A stretch of 64,000 nucleotides of DNA from positions 744,001 to 808,000 of the forward strand of contig VSJF01000009.1 of NCBI GenBank assembly GCA_009739215.1, given 5' to 3'. Numbering within the stretch: the stretch's first letter is position 1; every line of letters begins with the position of its first letter. This DNA comes from Floccularia luteovirens (lineage: Eukaryota; Basidiomycota; Agaricomycetes; Agaricales; Squamanitaceae). Shown here one piece after another: positions 1 to 10,377 of this stretch. The notes beneath the pieces were generated by a model. It saw only the letters and a program-made list of their open reading frames with translations, was not told where the DNA came from and ran no database searches. The translations under genes and the position numbers were made by a program.

Positions 1-951
1 CAGCTTCTTCCAAATTGACAGCAAAACAATCCTTGTAGGTATCGGTATTACCAGCAGTCAGTAGTAGAATTTCCTTGTCAGATTGAATCCCAAGAGCTTT
101 TAGTGCGATAACGATTGGGACATCTTCGTGAATGGAGTTGTGTCGTAGATATATTTTGCCTTTCTTGGTTGCTACATAGGTTTTTGACTTTAAACCCCCA
201 TGGGTCGATCTAAAAGTCGTCCTCAGCATTGTATGAAGACTGTGGGAAATAGTGGGTAGACGCACGAAGTACATGATGCTTGGACGACCCCTTTGACGGT
301 GTCCGTTTCTACGATAATTCTATTCTTGCTCAACTGCTCTTGGACCAAGATAACCTTCTCTGTGCCTTTAACCACAAAGTATCCGCCAGGGTCGAGCGGG
401 CATTCTGTCATTCTTGCAAGTTGCGCTTCACTTTTGCCTGTCAATACGCATTTGCTGCTTCTGAGCATGATGGGAAGGCGTCCTATGTTAATATTTCTTT
501 GGACAATGTTCTTTCCTCGAGTATATTGGATTGTCACGATGATAGGTGCGCTGTATGTGATATCTCGTAATCGACACTCGTGGGGCGTTACCCGCTTGTC
601 GATCGCTTCCATTTCGTTTCTGTCAGGGAATCCGACATTTATATCAATATACTTTAACCAGAATCGAGGATCCACGTCCGATGTGACTTTGTTATTTGCC
701 TTGACAATGTTTTTTATGTCCACGTCGACAAAGTAATTGAAGGAGTCAATGTGTTGTTTCACAAGACCCTTGACCTTGAGAAATGCAGGTAATAAAAGCC
801 ATTTGTCCTGTTGTAACAACCATTTTATGAATACGAAACAATTTCAATCAAATCAGATTTTGCTTGCCTCTACGTTTTTTATCGGGTCTGTGAGTCCAAT
901 TCCACGCCAGTGTTGTCGATTCAGCTGTTCCCACTCACTTCCTTCCTCCAT
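1..951 (-). CDS. RPC2: DNA-directed RNA polymerase III subunit RPC2, N-terminal part (runs off left edge)
   Basis: Second-largest (beta-like) catalytic subunit of RNA polymerase III, which transcribes tRNA and 5S rRNA genes in the nucleus. The start ATG is at 949-951, with an in-frame TGA just upstream. Exon 1 (951 down to about 868) reads into TDPIKNVE. Exon 2 (807-266) continues [20 protein letters not shown], then [42 protein letters not shown] and [10 protein letters not shown], all hallmarks of the Rpb2/RPC2 N-terminal protrusion and lobe. Exon 3 (209-1) adds a stretch typical of RPC2 rather than Rpb2 ([13 protein letters not shown]) and is open at the edge. The intron between exons 1 and 2 is best read as GC-AG, because only then is the family motif DPIKxxEDKW restored. 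The rest of the subunit, with the active-site region, lies outside the window. Divergent from the E2 gene at 1344. Confidence 0.93.
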
Positions 952-1343
952 GACTATGAGCCCTCAATGAAGGAGCTCCTTGCTTCGATATTCAAATGAT
1001 GCTAGTTTCAAAGGGCGTGGGCTGGAAATGATGTCTAAATCTGAAGTTATCGCTTTATTGTCACGTGTGCGGATGAATCTCTATTTTAGACAGATTTCAA
1101 CCGGTATGTAGTTAGACTAAATTAACAGAACCTTTAAAACTTAACAACCAGAAACAGACACAATGGATTCTACAAAGGAGGTTCAAAGTAATTCTGAATT
1201 CTGGAAAGTTCAATTGACTTTTCTGTTCCAAGAAGTTTATGATATCATGTGACTCTTTTTTATAAAGTCAGCCAGGGGTCTCTGCCAATCTCCTGGAAAC
1301 AACTTTGCTTTGTACCACCTTCTTGATATCGCGGAAGATCGAA
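952..1343. promoter_or_regulatory. Divergent promoter region between RPC2 and UBC15
   Basis: This 392-bp gene-free spacer separates two divergently transcribed housekeeping genes and must hold both promoters. A TATAAA-like stretch begins at about 1260, roughly 80 bp upstream of the E2 start codon. I see no other motif I can name. Confidence 0.5.
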
Positions 1344-2253
1344 ATGCCAGCAACTCCTAAACCTTCAACTCCTTCACAATCGTCGTCCAATAGCCTGATT
1401 CTCCGTAGACAATTATTAGAACTCACGAAGCATCCAGTAGAGGGGTTCTCTGCGGGTAACTACTGTGAATCAGCTTTCATCGCTCATCTTGGCTTATTAT
1501 GCAAATCAGGACTTGTTGATGACGATAATCTTTATGAGTGGGAGATCATGATCATAGGGTAAGTTTTTGGTTATATGGTGCCACTGGTTACGTTGAACAA
1601 ATTACCCCAGTCCTGCAGATACTTTATAGTAAGCCCGTTCATATACATTGATGATGGTGGAGTGCTGACTAGTTATTAGTGAAGGAGGGTTTTTTAAAGC
1701 CCGATTGTCATTCCCCCCTGAATTTCCTTTGCAACCCCCCAAAATGCGCTTTATAACACCAATGTGGCACCCTAATAGTATGCATGAAACATTTATCAGG
1801 AAGAACAACAATTCACCCTACGCCTACAGTTTATCCTGATGGTGTTGTTTGTGTATCTATCCTTGTATGTTTAATTTGGTGGTTCTGCAAAGAATCAGTC
1901 TGATCTATTATAGCACGCACCTGGAGATGATCAATACGGCTATGAAGAAGCTGGAGAAAGATGGATGCCTGTGCATACAGTGGAATCAATCGTATGTTCA
2001 CTTTTGACTTTTGATATATAAATATCCGAGCGTGCTGTGCAGCTTGTTAGCGTCATATCTCTGTTATCCTCCGACACTCCGAACTTGGACAGCCCGGCAA
2101 ATGTGGATGCAGCTAAAGAGGTCAGAACGGATATTGAAGGTATGTACTAACAATCTTCAAAGTTTTTTTAGATCACCTCACTCTGATTTAAAAGCATATC
2201 GCAAGAAAGTACGAAGGCTGGTTCGAAGAAGTGCAGAGGAGGCATTTGACTGA
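1344..2253 (+). CDS. ubc15: Ubiquitin-conjugating enzyme E2, Ubc15/UBE2G1 type
   Basis: E2 enzyme that accepts ubiquitin from E1 on a cysteine and passes it on with an E3. Eight exons (1344-1455, 1510-1558, 1611-1628, 1680-1777, 1830-1864, 1914-1991, 2043-2139, 2195-2253) give 181 aa in frame. The product begins MPATPKPSTP, then shows LRRQLLELTKHPVEGFSAG, the HPN motif (WHPN), the active-site cysteine in DGVVCVSIL, and the acidic loop HAPGDDQYGYEEAGERW, an insertion diagnostic of the Ubc7/UBE2G group. NVDAAKEVR and the basic C-terminal helix ending AEEAFD place it with UBE2G1/S. pombe Ubc15 rather than the ERAD enzyme UBE2G2. In that family it serves cullin-RING and other soluble E3s. Exon 3 is only 18 nt. 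The last acceptor is the AG at 2193-2194, because an earlier AG would break the frame. Confidence 0.93.
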
Positions 2254-2502
2254 TTTACAACTATTGTAAACCCTACATATCTCGGCTTCCTTCTTTTTTA
2301 CTTGTTATGAACACTGCATCATTCTTACGCATCGTGTCTCCTATCATACATTCATCCTTTCAACACGGGGTTTTCGAGTTGTGAGTCAGTAAGAAATGAC
2401 CAGAAGATCTTCGACACCAGCTTAAATATGAATGATTGTATGAGGACTAGTTTGCGTTCAATCAAGGAGAGGGCTTATTGCGTTTCGTATCATAGAATTA
2501 TA

Positions 2503-2945
2503 TCAAACCCCTTGCTTTCCACTGTTTTCATTTGCCTCGTATTGTGCGGGAGTGAATGTTTTCTGTAAATTTTCGTCATGAGACATCCGTACAAGCTGTC
2601 AAAGAGTTGTTAAGCCACCTGTGAGAAGGCATGCATTTGCGCAATATATGGCTTTAACAGATCATTCACTGTACTAATTGTCAATTCGGAGGGAAAAGAT
2701 AACAAAAGCCTTATTCTTGCTCACCGAAACGATGTCTAGCAAGTGTGGTTTTTCCTTCAAATGCCTTTGGATTCAATCAGCATAAAGTAAGAGGTGGAAA
2801 AAGCTGTTCACTTGTGACTGACTTCGCTGACGAGAACAATGGCGTAGTTCTCTCCACATCCATTTGATTCGTCTGTTATTTCCAGGTGGGTGACAGGGAT
2901 GGCTTTCTTTATAGCCTTTTCGAGGTCGTTAACATTTACTGGCAT
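2503..2945 (-). CDS. FRA2: BolA-like protein, Fra2/BOLA2 family
   Basis: Small BolA protein whose family partners monothiol glutaredoxins (Grx3/4) around a shared 2Fe-2S cluster and signals cellular iron status. Four exons on the minus strand (2945-2823, 2764-2725, 2668-2619, 2562-2503) give 90 aa exactly in frame: MPVNVNDLEKAIKKAIPVTH, then SNGCGENYAIVLVS, AFEGKTTLARHRF, VNDLLKPYIAQMHAFSQKTF and TPAQYEANENSG. The conserved BolA signatures FEGK, LxRHRxV and IHAFxxKTxTPxQ (here MHAFSQKTFTPAQ) are all present, including the invariant His that ligands the cluster. The Cys in NGCG sits in the loop where cytosolic BOLA2 proteins carry their second ligand or regulatory residue. Its 5' end is only 142 bp from the divergent gene at 3088. 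Easily missed because no exon is longer than 123 nt. Confidence 0.9.
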
Positions 2946-2997
2946 TGCGTACTAGGTGTAAGTGTAGATGACTCGGAAGATTGGTTGAATATATTTG

Positions 2998-3006
2998 ATC
3001 TGATAA
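2998..3006 (+). promoter_or_regulatory. Iron-type GATA-factor motif ATCTGATAA in a shared promoter
   Basis: The 142-bp spacer between the divergent BolA/Fra2 gene and the FluG-like gene contains ATCTGATAA, an exact match to the ATCWGATAA site of the SreA/Urbs1/Fep1 iron-responsive GATA repressors. A second overlapping AGATAA follows at 3006-3011. That binding consensus is established knowledge. Its use here is inference, and one or two chance matches are expected in 64 kb. Confidence 0.4.
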
Positions 3007-3087
3007 GATAATAATCGATTTTCTTAATGAGTACTATTTATAGGTAATAACGTTAAAAACAAGTTTAGTCAATCATGGATCGCAATC

Positions 3088-4618
3088 ATGGCTGCTAAAA
3101 ACTCCCAGATAGAATATCCGGATTTGCGAAAAGCAGCATTCACTTTTCCTGCCATTGATAACCATGCGCACCCTCTTTTGCGACAGGCTCATCGCGATAT
3201 ATTCCCTTTTGAAAACTTGATTTCGGAAGCAGAAGGAAAGGCATTAACGGAGAATGCGCAATACACACTCGCGTACCTTCGTGCTGCAAAGGAGCTCGCG
3301 CCATTACTTGGCTTGGGTGGTGACGCTTCATGGGACGAAATTAAGAGAGGAAGAGGTGAACTTGAGTATACGGATCTTTGCAAGCTTTTCATGGGACCAG
3401 CTGGGATTCAGAGTATTTTGGTTGATGATGGGTTAGGAGGATCGCAGGAATTCGCGGAGAGTATTGAGTGGCATGATCAATTTACGCGTAGCCCGACGAA
3501 GCGTATTGTTAGAGTTGAAATTATTGCTCAAGTGAGTGCAGTTGACAATATCGATGATAATCTTAGGTAGTAATGATGGCCAAATATCAGGAATTGTTGC
3601 AGGAGTTGTTGAAGCCGCATATCTCTTCGGTTTCTTTGGATACTGAGAAGATTCTCGACACGTTTTGCAAGGAATTGGAAGAACAGTTATCTAACAGTGC
3701 TCGTGATCCTATCGTTGTGGGATTCAAATCTGTTGTGTGTTATCGCACGGGATTGAATATTTCTGTCGATAAATCTCTGGATAAGTTGAAGTCCTCTCTT
3801 TTGGAAGTGTTTGAATTGTACAAGGCCGAAGGCAAGATCAAGCTCGCAAGCAAAGCATTAAATGACGAGGTAGTCAGGTGTGCGCTGAGAGTTGGAGGAC
3901 GATATGGAAAGCCTGGTACTATCCCTGAATTTTGCGAATTTGTCATTAGACTGACGACCTATACAGTACAATTCCATACAGGTCTTGGTGATAATGATAT
4001 TACTCTTTCACTGTCTTCTCCTGCGCATATGCAGTCAATCATCAAAGCATTCCCCGAAACAAAGTTTGTTCTGCTGCATTCTTCTTACCCATATACGAGA
4101 GATGCAGGGTACCTTACTGCTGTATACCACAATGTATACCTTGATTTTGGTGAGGTACCGTCCTATGTTATAGCTGATAGGCTATGTGCATGATAGTTTG
4201 GTTACGACAGATATTCCCGTTCGTTTCGAGGCAGGGCCAAGAATCGGTCATAAGGCAAGTTCTTGAACTTACACCGACGAACAAGATAATGTGGTCCAGT
4301 ACGTGCCTATCATGTGGATTTCATGCGTATTGATTCAAATTTAATAATAATATTTGCCAGCTGATGGACATTGGTGGCCCGAATCATACTACCTCGGGGC
4401 ATTTCAAGCTAGACAAGCCTTATATGTGGTATGATATCATTTTCTATCCGGTGTCAACTCTGATATTCATTATACTGGTTGAAAAGGTACTCAAAGAGTG
4501 CGTGAATGCAGGAGACTTGACAGAAAAACAGGCCATCGGCATCATAGAGAATGCATTGTTCCACAATGCGAACAGAATCTACGACTTGAAGTTGACACCA
4601 CACGTCCCATCAGGTTGA
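3088..4618 (+). CDS. FluG-like amidohydrolase (amidohydrolase-2 domain only)
   Basis: Metal-dependent hydrolase of the amidohydrolase superfamily, related to the N-terminal half of Aspergillus FluG. Five exons (3088-3531, 3591-4154, 4211-4298, 4361-4428, 4487-4618) give 431 aa in frame. The metal-site motif DNHAHPL occurs near residue 24, VLLHSSYPYTRDAGYL and VYLDFGEVF lie in the barrel, and WSTDGHWWPESYYLG carries the catalytic Asp region. The protein ends ALFHNANRIYDLKL. Full FluG continues into a glutamine-synthetase-like domain, but here a stop follows at 4616-4618 and no such domain is visible downstream, so this is a stand-alone amidohydrolase. The substrate is unknown. An ATG at 3074 is discarded because it hits a stop after seven codons. 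Divergent from BolA with a 142-bp spacer. Confidence 0.85.
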
Positions 4619-4979
4619 AAGTACTGCAAAGTTCTTTGGCTAAACCGCATGGGGACGTCATTATAGATGTAGTAAAATATATCACCAAGAGTGGTGGCGG
4701 GGTTTCTTATAAAGTATTTAGAAAATGTTGACGTGTACGTGCGGAAGAGTCATGGGTAAAGTCTGATTCGCGAAAGAACAGATGACCTTTAGTTGTGTCG
4801 TGGAATGCCAGATGGTTAGAGCGTAATACTGTAACCTGTGTCAGAAGTGTATGATCTCAAATCACGTGAACTGGCCACGTCGAAATGACACGTCATGCTT
4901 CTCGAAAAGTCGAATAAATAGGGATTCGCTACAATTTACAAAGCCAAATCCTTTTTTTTCTTTCTCATCTTCCTTCAAC
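4619..4979. other. Spacer and KAR2 promoter
   Basis: This 361-bp gap holds the 3' flank of the amidohydrolase gene and the KAR2 promoter. Just upstream of the KAR2 start there is an A/T-rich element (aataaatag, about 4912) and a palindromic ACGT-core motif, listed separately. No coding sequence seen. Confidence 0.5.
4886..4895. promoter_or_regulatory. UPRE/CRE-like palindrome TGACACGTCA upstream of KAR2
   Basis: TGACACGTCA lies about 85 bp upstream of the KAR2 start codon. On the other strand it reads TGACGTGTCA, containing TGACGTG, the core bound by Hac1/XBP1-type bZIP factors of the unfolded-protein response. A second CCACGT sequence is 11 bp upstream. Kar2/BiP is the classic target of that pathway, which makes the assignment plausible but unproven. 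Confidence 0.45.
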
Positions 4980-7552
4980 ATGGTTTCCCGTCGACCTAGT
5001 CGTCCGACGCGTGTCCAATCTCGGCGTCTCCTTTCTTCCCTCTCCCTCGCTGTTTTTGCTCTCTTCGCAATCATATGTCTTTGCCCCGTGGCTGTAAAAG
5101 CTGAAGAGGCTCACCCAGAATATGGGACAGTCATCGGTATTGGTACGTTTAGTTTCTAGTTTTGTGAAATCAATACAACTTTGCTCATTACATGCATATA
5201 GATCTTGGGACAACGTATGTGGACTCTTTGTAGACATCGTTTCATCTTTTAACTCTTGCTTCTCCCTGCATCTAGTTACTCTTGTGTTGGGTCAGTCTGC
5301 TACTCTTTCGTCACTATATGCGCTTCTTAACTCTTTCATAGTGTCCAAAAAGGTGGTCGTGTAGAAATTATTGCCAACGACCAGGGTCACAGAATAACGC
5401 CTTCATGGGTCAGCTTCACTGACGATGAGAGACTGTAAGATACAATTCACAATCCTAACTCCAGTTGCTGACTTGAAGCATCTTTCAGTGTCGGTGACAG
5501 CGCTAAAAATGCATTCCATTCTAACCCCCAAAACACTGTCTTCGATGCCAAACGTCTAATTGGTCGCAAGATGGACGATATGGAAATTAAACGTGACATG
5601 AAGCACTGGCCTTTCAGAGTAGTAGAGAGAAATGGCAAACCTGCTATTACAGTTCAACACAAAGGAGAAGACCGTGATTTTGTAAGTGCTTTAAATTTTT
5701 AAAAAAATTTAGTCCTTTGTTGAACTCTTTGTTCAAGACACCCGAGGAAATCAGCGCTATGGTTCTCACAAAAATGAAGGAAACTGCAGAGGCGTATCTT
5801 GGTGAAAAGGTCACCCATGCAGTTGTCACTGTACCTGCCTGTATGTCGGAGAAATCTTCAGATATTTTATGAACTAATCCTGAATTTATTATAGACTTCA
5901 ATGATGCTCAACGTCAAGCGACCAAAGATGCAGGCACCATTGCAGGCCTTAATGTCTTGCGTATCATCAATGAGCCAACTGCCGCAGCCATCGCGTACGG
6001 TTTGAACAAGAAGGCCGGAGAATCTCAAATCATTGTTTACGATCTTGGTGGTGGAACATTCGATGTTTCCCTGCTCTCTATCGACGATGGTGTCTTTGAA
6101 GTTCTTGCAACTGCTGGTGATACCCATCTTGGAGGTGAAGATTTCGACAACCGCGTAATTGATTATATGGTCAAGGCTTACAAGAAGAAGACTGGTACTG
6201 ATGTCAGCAAGAATTTGAGAGCTCTTGGAAAACTAAAGCGAGAGGTCGAAAAGGCAAAGAGAACCCTTTCTAGCCAGCAAAGTACTCGTTTGGAAATTGA
6301 AAGCTTTGAAGATGGCAACGACTTCTCAGAGACTTTGACCCGTGCCAAGTTCGAGGAGCTTAACATGGATCTTTTCAGGAAGACAATGAAGCCCGTTGAG
6401 CAGGTTCTCAAGGATGCAAATGTCAAAAAGGAAGATGTTGATGAGGTATGTCCAATAATAATCAGTTTTATGATTTATTCTGACATTTTGTTCTTAGGTT
6501 GTACTTGTCGGAGGTTCAACTCGTATTCCTAAAGTTCAGCAATTGTTGAAGGAATATTTCAACAAGGAGCCATCCAAGGGTATTAACCCCGATGAGGCTG
6601 TTGCATACGGTGCCGCTGTTCAGGGTGGTATTCTTTCAGGTGCCGAAGGCACTGCCGACGTTGTCCTTGTCGATGTCTGCCCACTTACTCTTGGAATTGA
6701 AACCACCGGCGGTGTTTTCACCAAATTGATTCCTCGCAACACTGTCATCCCGACTAGAAAGAGTCAAATGTGTGTTAAATTTGTTGAAGCCTGAACTTTT
6801 CACTAACCAAACGTTAGCTTCTCGACAGCTGCTGACAACCAACCTACTGTCTTGATCCAAGTGTTTGAAGGTGAACGTTCGCTCACCAAGGATAACAACT
6901 TGCTCGGCAAATTCGAGTTGTCAAGCATTCCACCTGCACCCCGCGGTGTTCCTCAAATTGAGGTCACTTTTGAAATCGATGCCAATGGTATCATGAAAGT
7001 CGCCGCTGCTGACAAGGGAACGTAAGTCTGCTTCCTTGTTTGGATTGATATTGTTTATCAATATTTCATGGATAGTGGCAAGTCGGAAAGTATCACGATT
7101 ACCAATGAGAAGGGTCGCCTCTCACAAGAAGAGATTGATCGCATGGTTGCCGAGGCCGAACAATTCGCCTCGGAAGATGAAGCCCAACGTAAACGCATTG
7201 AGGCTCTCAACTCCCTTTCATCGTTCGTGTATGGACTCAAGACTCAACTGGGCGATCAAGAAGGCCTCGGTGGAAAGATTTCTAGCGAGGACAAGAAAAC
7301 TATACTAGATGCCGTCAAGGAGACTACTGACTGGATTGACGAAAATGGTTCCAGTGCAAGTGTAGAAGATCTAGAAGAGAAGTTGGCTGGTATGTTTCTA
7401 CCATCTCATAACTTATTAACATTTACTGAATATAATTTCCAGAGGTGCAAGGTGTTGTTAACCCAATTACATCGAAACTCTACTCGGGTGGCGGCGCCTC
7501 TGGAAGTGATGATGATGACGATGAAGCAATCCGTGACCACGACGAACTGTAA
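4980..7552 (+). CDS. KAR2: Endoplasmic reticulum Hsp70 chaperone Kar2/BiP
   Basis: ER-lumenal Hsp70 ATPase for translocation, folding and ERAD. Eleven exons (4980-5142, 5202-5214, 5276-5290, 5342-5434, 5489-5681, 5738-5840, 5895-6445, 6498-6769, 6818-7021, 7076-7389, 7443-7552) give 676 aa in frame. The N-terminus has a basic stretch and a long hydrophobic signal segment ([20 protein letters not shown]). The nucleotide-binding domain shows the phosphate loop [43 protein letters not shown] and [14 protein letters not shown]. The substrate-binding domain follows ([20 protein letters not shown]). The C-terminus is acidic ([11 protein letters not shown]) and ends in the ER-retrieval signal HDEL. 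Exons 2 and 3 are only 13 and 15 nt and together encode most of the phosphate loop. The 3' end converges with the PhoD pseudogene, with 162 bp between. Confidence 0.97.
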
Positions 7553-7714
7553 TTTATGATCATACGTACTTGCATAGAGTACTTAATAAAATTCAATCAT
7601 ATTTTATTAAGTGTGAATGATTGATTCAGTTCTTGTTTATTGTGTGCAGTGGAACATGGGAAAAAGTGATTTACTATGTAAGTATGCTCTTTGTGAAAGC
7701 AATATATTAGCTAG

Positions 7715-10377
7715 TCACATATCTACAATGCTTACATTGAACGGAGCCCCCGCAACCGTTCGAGATAGCTTGTTCTGGTCAGCTTTAACCACAAATGTAG
7801 CACTTGCGAACCCAACCAAGTTTGCGAAAGCTATATAAAATAAAAATGTCAGAAATGAATGCTTATAGCATAGTATGTTGCAGTCATTGTTTCGTAGCTG
7901 TAAAATATTTAGTAAAAACTTTTTTTGAAGTTGGAAACATGGATAACGAACGTTATAGTGTCATTTTTATCTGGAGGGGTTTTTTTCTGTGTTTAGCAAG
8001 ATTCCTCCTTTTTCAGATGCAAAAATGAAACTTACGCGCAAGTTCGGAAACCCAGTTGGCATGGCTATCACCCGAGAGCACAATGGGGTTGTTGATTTTT
8101 TTCTTGTAGAGAAAATCTAGGACATGAGCTCTGTTCATTCGGTAGCCACCCCAGGCATCCAAGGGAGTTGTTGATATACCAAAACGCGTTGTGTACACAT
8201 TGGAAGAATACCAAAAAATTGTCGTTAAATCCCTGTTATACCCAAACATGAAGTTGCTAAGTTGAGTTGAGTGAACACAATTTGTTGACTGCCAATTAGT
8301 ATTGAATGTGAACAGCTTTCTCGAAAACTAGAATTGGTTTTACATACCCTATCACTCGCCATACTGCGCCACGATGTTTTGACTCGTCTAACGTGTCAAA
8401 CAACCCCATATATTGAATGGTTATGGGTATCAAAAAAAGTAAATTGATATGCAGCGAACACTCATTTTTCTTGGGCGCAGCTCCCATCAACAATCGATTT
8501 TAGGAAGGCAGCCACGGTGTTAACGTCTATCATTATGTGATCCATGTTAGTAATTGAGAACGAGGGAAAGTGGGTTGGCTCGCAATCTAAATAATACAGG
8601 AATCACTCGATATGTATAAAACTCGAAAATCAAGCCATCGCGAGGCACATACCAGTATTCCAGTAGACCTATAAAAAAGGTTACTTCAGTAATACAACAA
8701 AAAACTATCGGCAAAACATCGTTAGACCGCACATCAGTAAGACCTTATGGATATAATTAGGAACTAAGTAAAAGGTTAATGAGTCATAAATAACTCACGG
8801 GTATGAAGCATAGTCAGATCCAAAAGTCTACAATCTGGAAAATTCTCCAGATTCTGAGTTTATCGTTGACATTCACTTGACGAATTGGCACCCATTCGTG
8901 ATAGGCTCTCACGGCGGCCATTTTCTTGTCAGTGAAACATGCGCCGGATGGTGAGAATAAACACCCGGCAGCGGTGTCGTTGGAATTTGCTGTGCCAGCT
9001 TTCCATGCTGGAACGGCTATATCGAGGTCGTCCTTTAATGTAAGGAGGAAATAATACAAGGTTACGAGCGAGTTGTATTGTATATTGGCGAAAATTAACA
9101 ACTTACCCTATGGGGGGAAATGGACGTCTGTAAGTGATCAGGTTGTGAATGAGTTGATAACTTACCATCCGGTGATCCATGGTGCTTTCTGGTGAGCAAA
9201 GAATGGACTTTGGTCAGTTCTATACTGTGCCAATCGCTGACGGTAATCAAAGATGGTTGAAGCTTCTCTGCCAAGGACAAGTCTTCCTATTGGTCCACTA
9301 TATATATGGGTGTTTAGTTGAAGAATGATAACCAAGTAGTCAAGTCTTATCCACCGTCAGTGTTTCATAAACCTTTACGCTGTCAATAAAAGCCAAGTTC
9401 TGGTAAACAATAAATGACTCACGTAGTCTCCGAGGTGGATAAATAAATCAACTGAGATATTATGCGCAGCAAATCCATATGCATTGAATCAACTTAGGGT
9501 TCAAAAAAATTGAAAATATACGAGGTACGCAAAACAGAAAAGAAAAATACGGACCAGCCTGGTATTTAGAGCATAAAAGTACTGCGAGCGTCAATTGCTT
9601 GCCACCATTGACTTTATTTACCGGAGCTTAACTAAAACGCAAATCAGCCATCCAGCAAAAACGAGTTAAAAAAAGTATCTCGTAATTTCGTAGCTTCGAA
9701 TTTGACAGTCCAATCAACATCGTAGCTGGTGAATGCTTGTCCAGAATTAATAAATTTTCCTGTTAGATCTGATGACGTGCTGATTGGGACGCTTTGGTCT
9801 GCGACGGTGGTGGAGGAACCGTTGAAGGATATGGCTCTGCACGGGTCCAAAGTAGGATTGATGTGTCGAATGGATCACCCTGTTGAAAGAATAAGTGTTG
9901 TGTTTTAGAAAGGTAAATGCGTATACCATAGGTGGGTAGATACTGACGTACGCTTGCAACTGGTAGACAAAAGCCGGATTTTTTACTGGGTTGCGTGGTA
10001 CAATTTTCTCTCCAAGTGTGAAATTCACTCCCCCCACCATACGAATGGGCTCTAAAGCGTAAAAAAAAATAAAGTAAATAAATGATTCACCAAAAACCCA
10101 TTCAGGGATTAATCACATTACTGAAATCCCCACCGTAGAAAGTGGGGTAATGTTTATATTTGAGTTTAGTCGCATCATCCTGTGCTTGTCTGCGCACATG
10201 CTGGATTTGTCTCTTCTGCAATGCTTTCGTGTCATGCGAGAGCTGATTTGGTTTATTATTATCTAGGTTATAAGTTGCCAGTGTGTGTATGAATACGAAA
10301 AAGCTTACCTGTGAGTGATCAGAAAATGGGGAAGCAAGCTCCTTTTAAAGGGCGAGGGCGAACGAGAAGCTCCACAT
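7715..10377 (-). pseudogene. PhoD-like alkaline phosphatase, decayed
   Basis: Remnants of a secreted PhoD-type phosphatase/phosphodiesterase lie in the right order on the minus strand: a hydrophobic start MWSFSFALAL at 10377 followed directly by a stop, YPTFYGGDFSN, GVNFTLGEKIVP, GDPFDTSILLWTR, TSYDVDWTVKFEATKLR, VNGGKQLTLAV, AYGFAAHNISVDLFIHLGDY, WKAGTANSNDTAAG, AVRAYHEWVPIRQV, ESKHRGAVWRVIG, WGGYRMNRAHVLDFLY and IVLSGDSHANWVSELA, then a tail ending FNVSIVDM. Several breaks cannot be joined by ordinary introns: a frame change right after LLWTR (about 9841), a one-base frame change after FQI (about 8837), loss of the metal-binding DDHE (reading DDLD here) and loss of most of the stretch between SELA and the C-terminal tail. 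The LSGDSHANW metal motif survives. Some fragments may still be transcribed. Confidence 0.75.

Noticed and set aside
4805..4860. tRNA-like stretch (CAGATGGTTAGAGCG resembles a D-arm)
   Set aside because: No matching T-arm (GTTCRANNC), acceptor stem or anticodon stem could be found around it.
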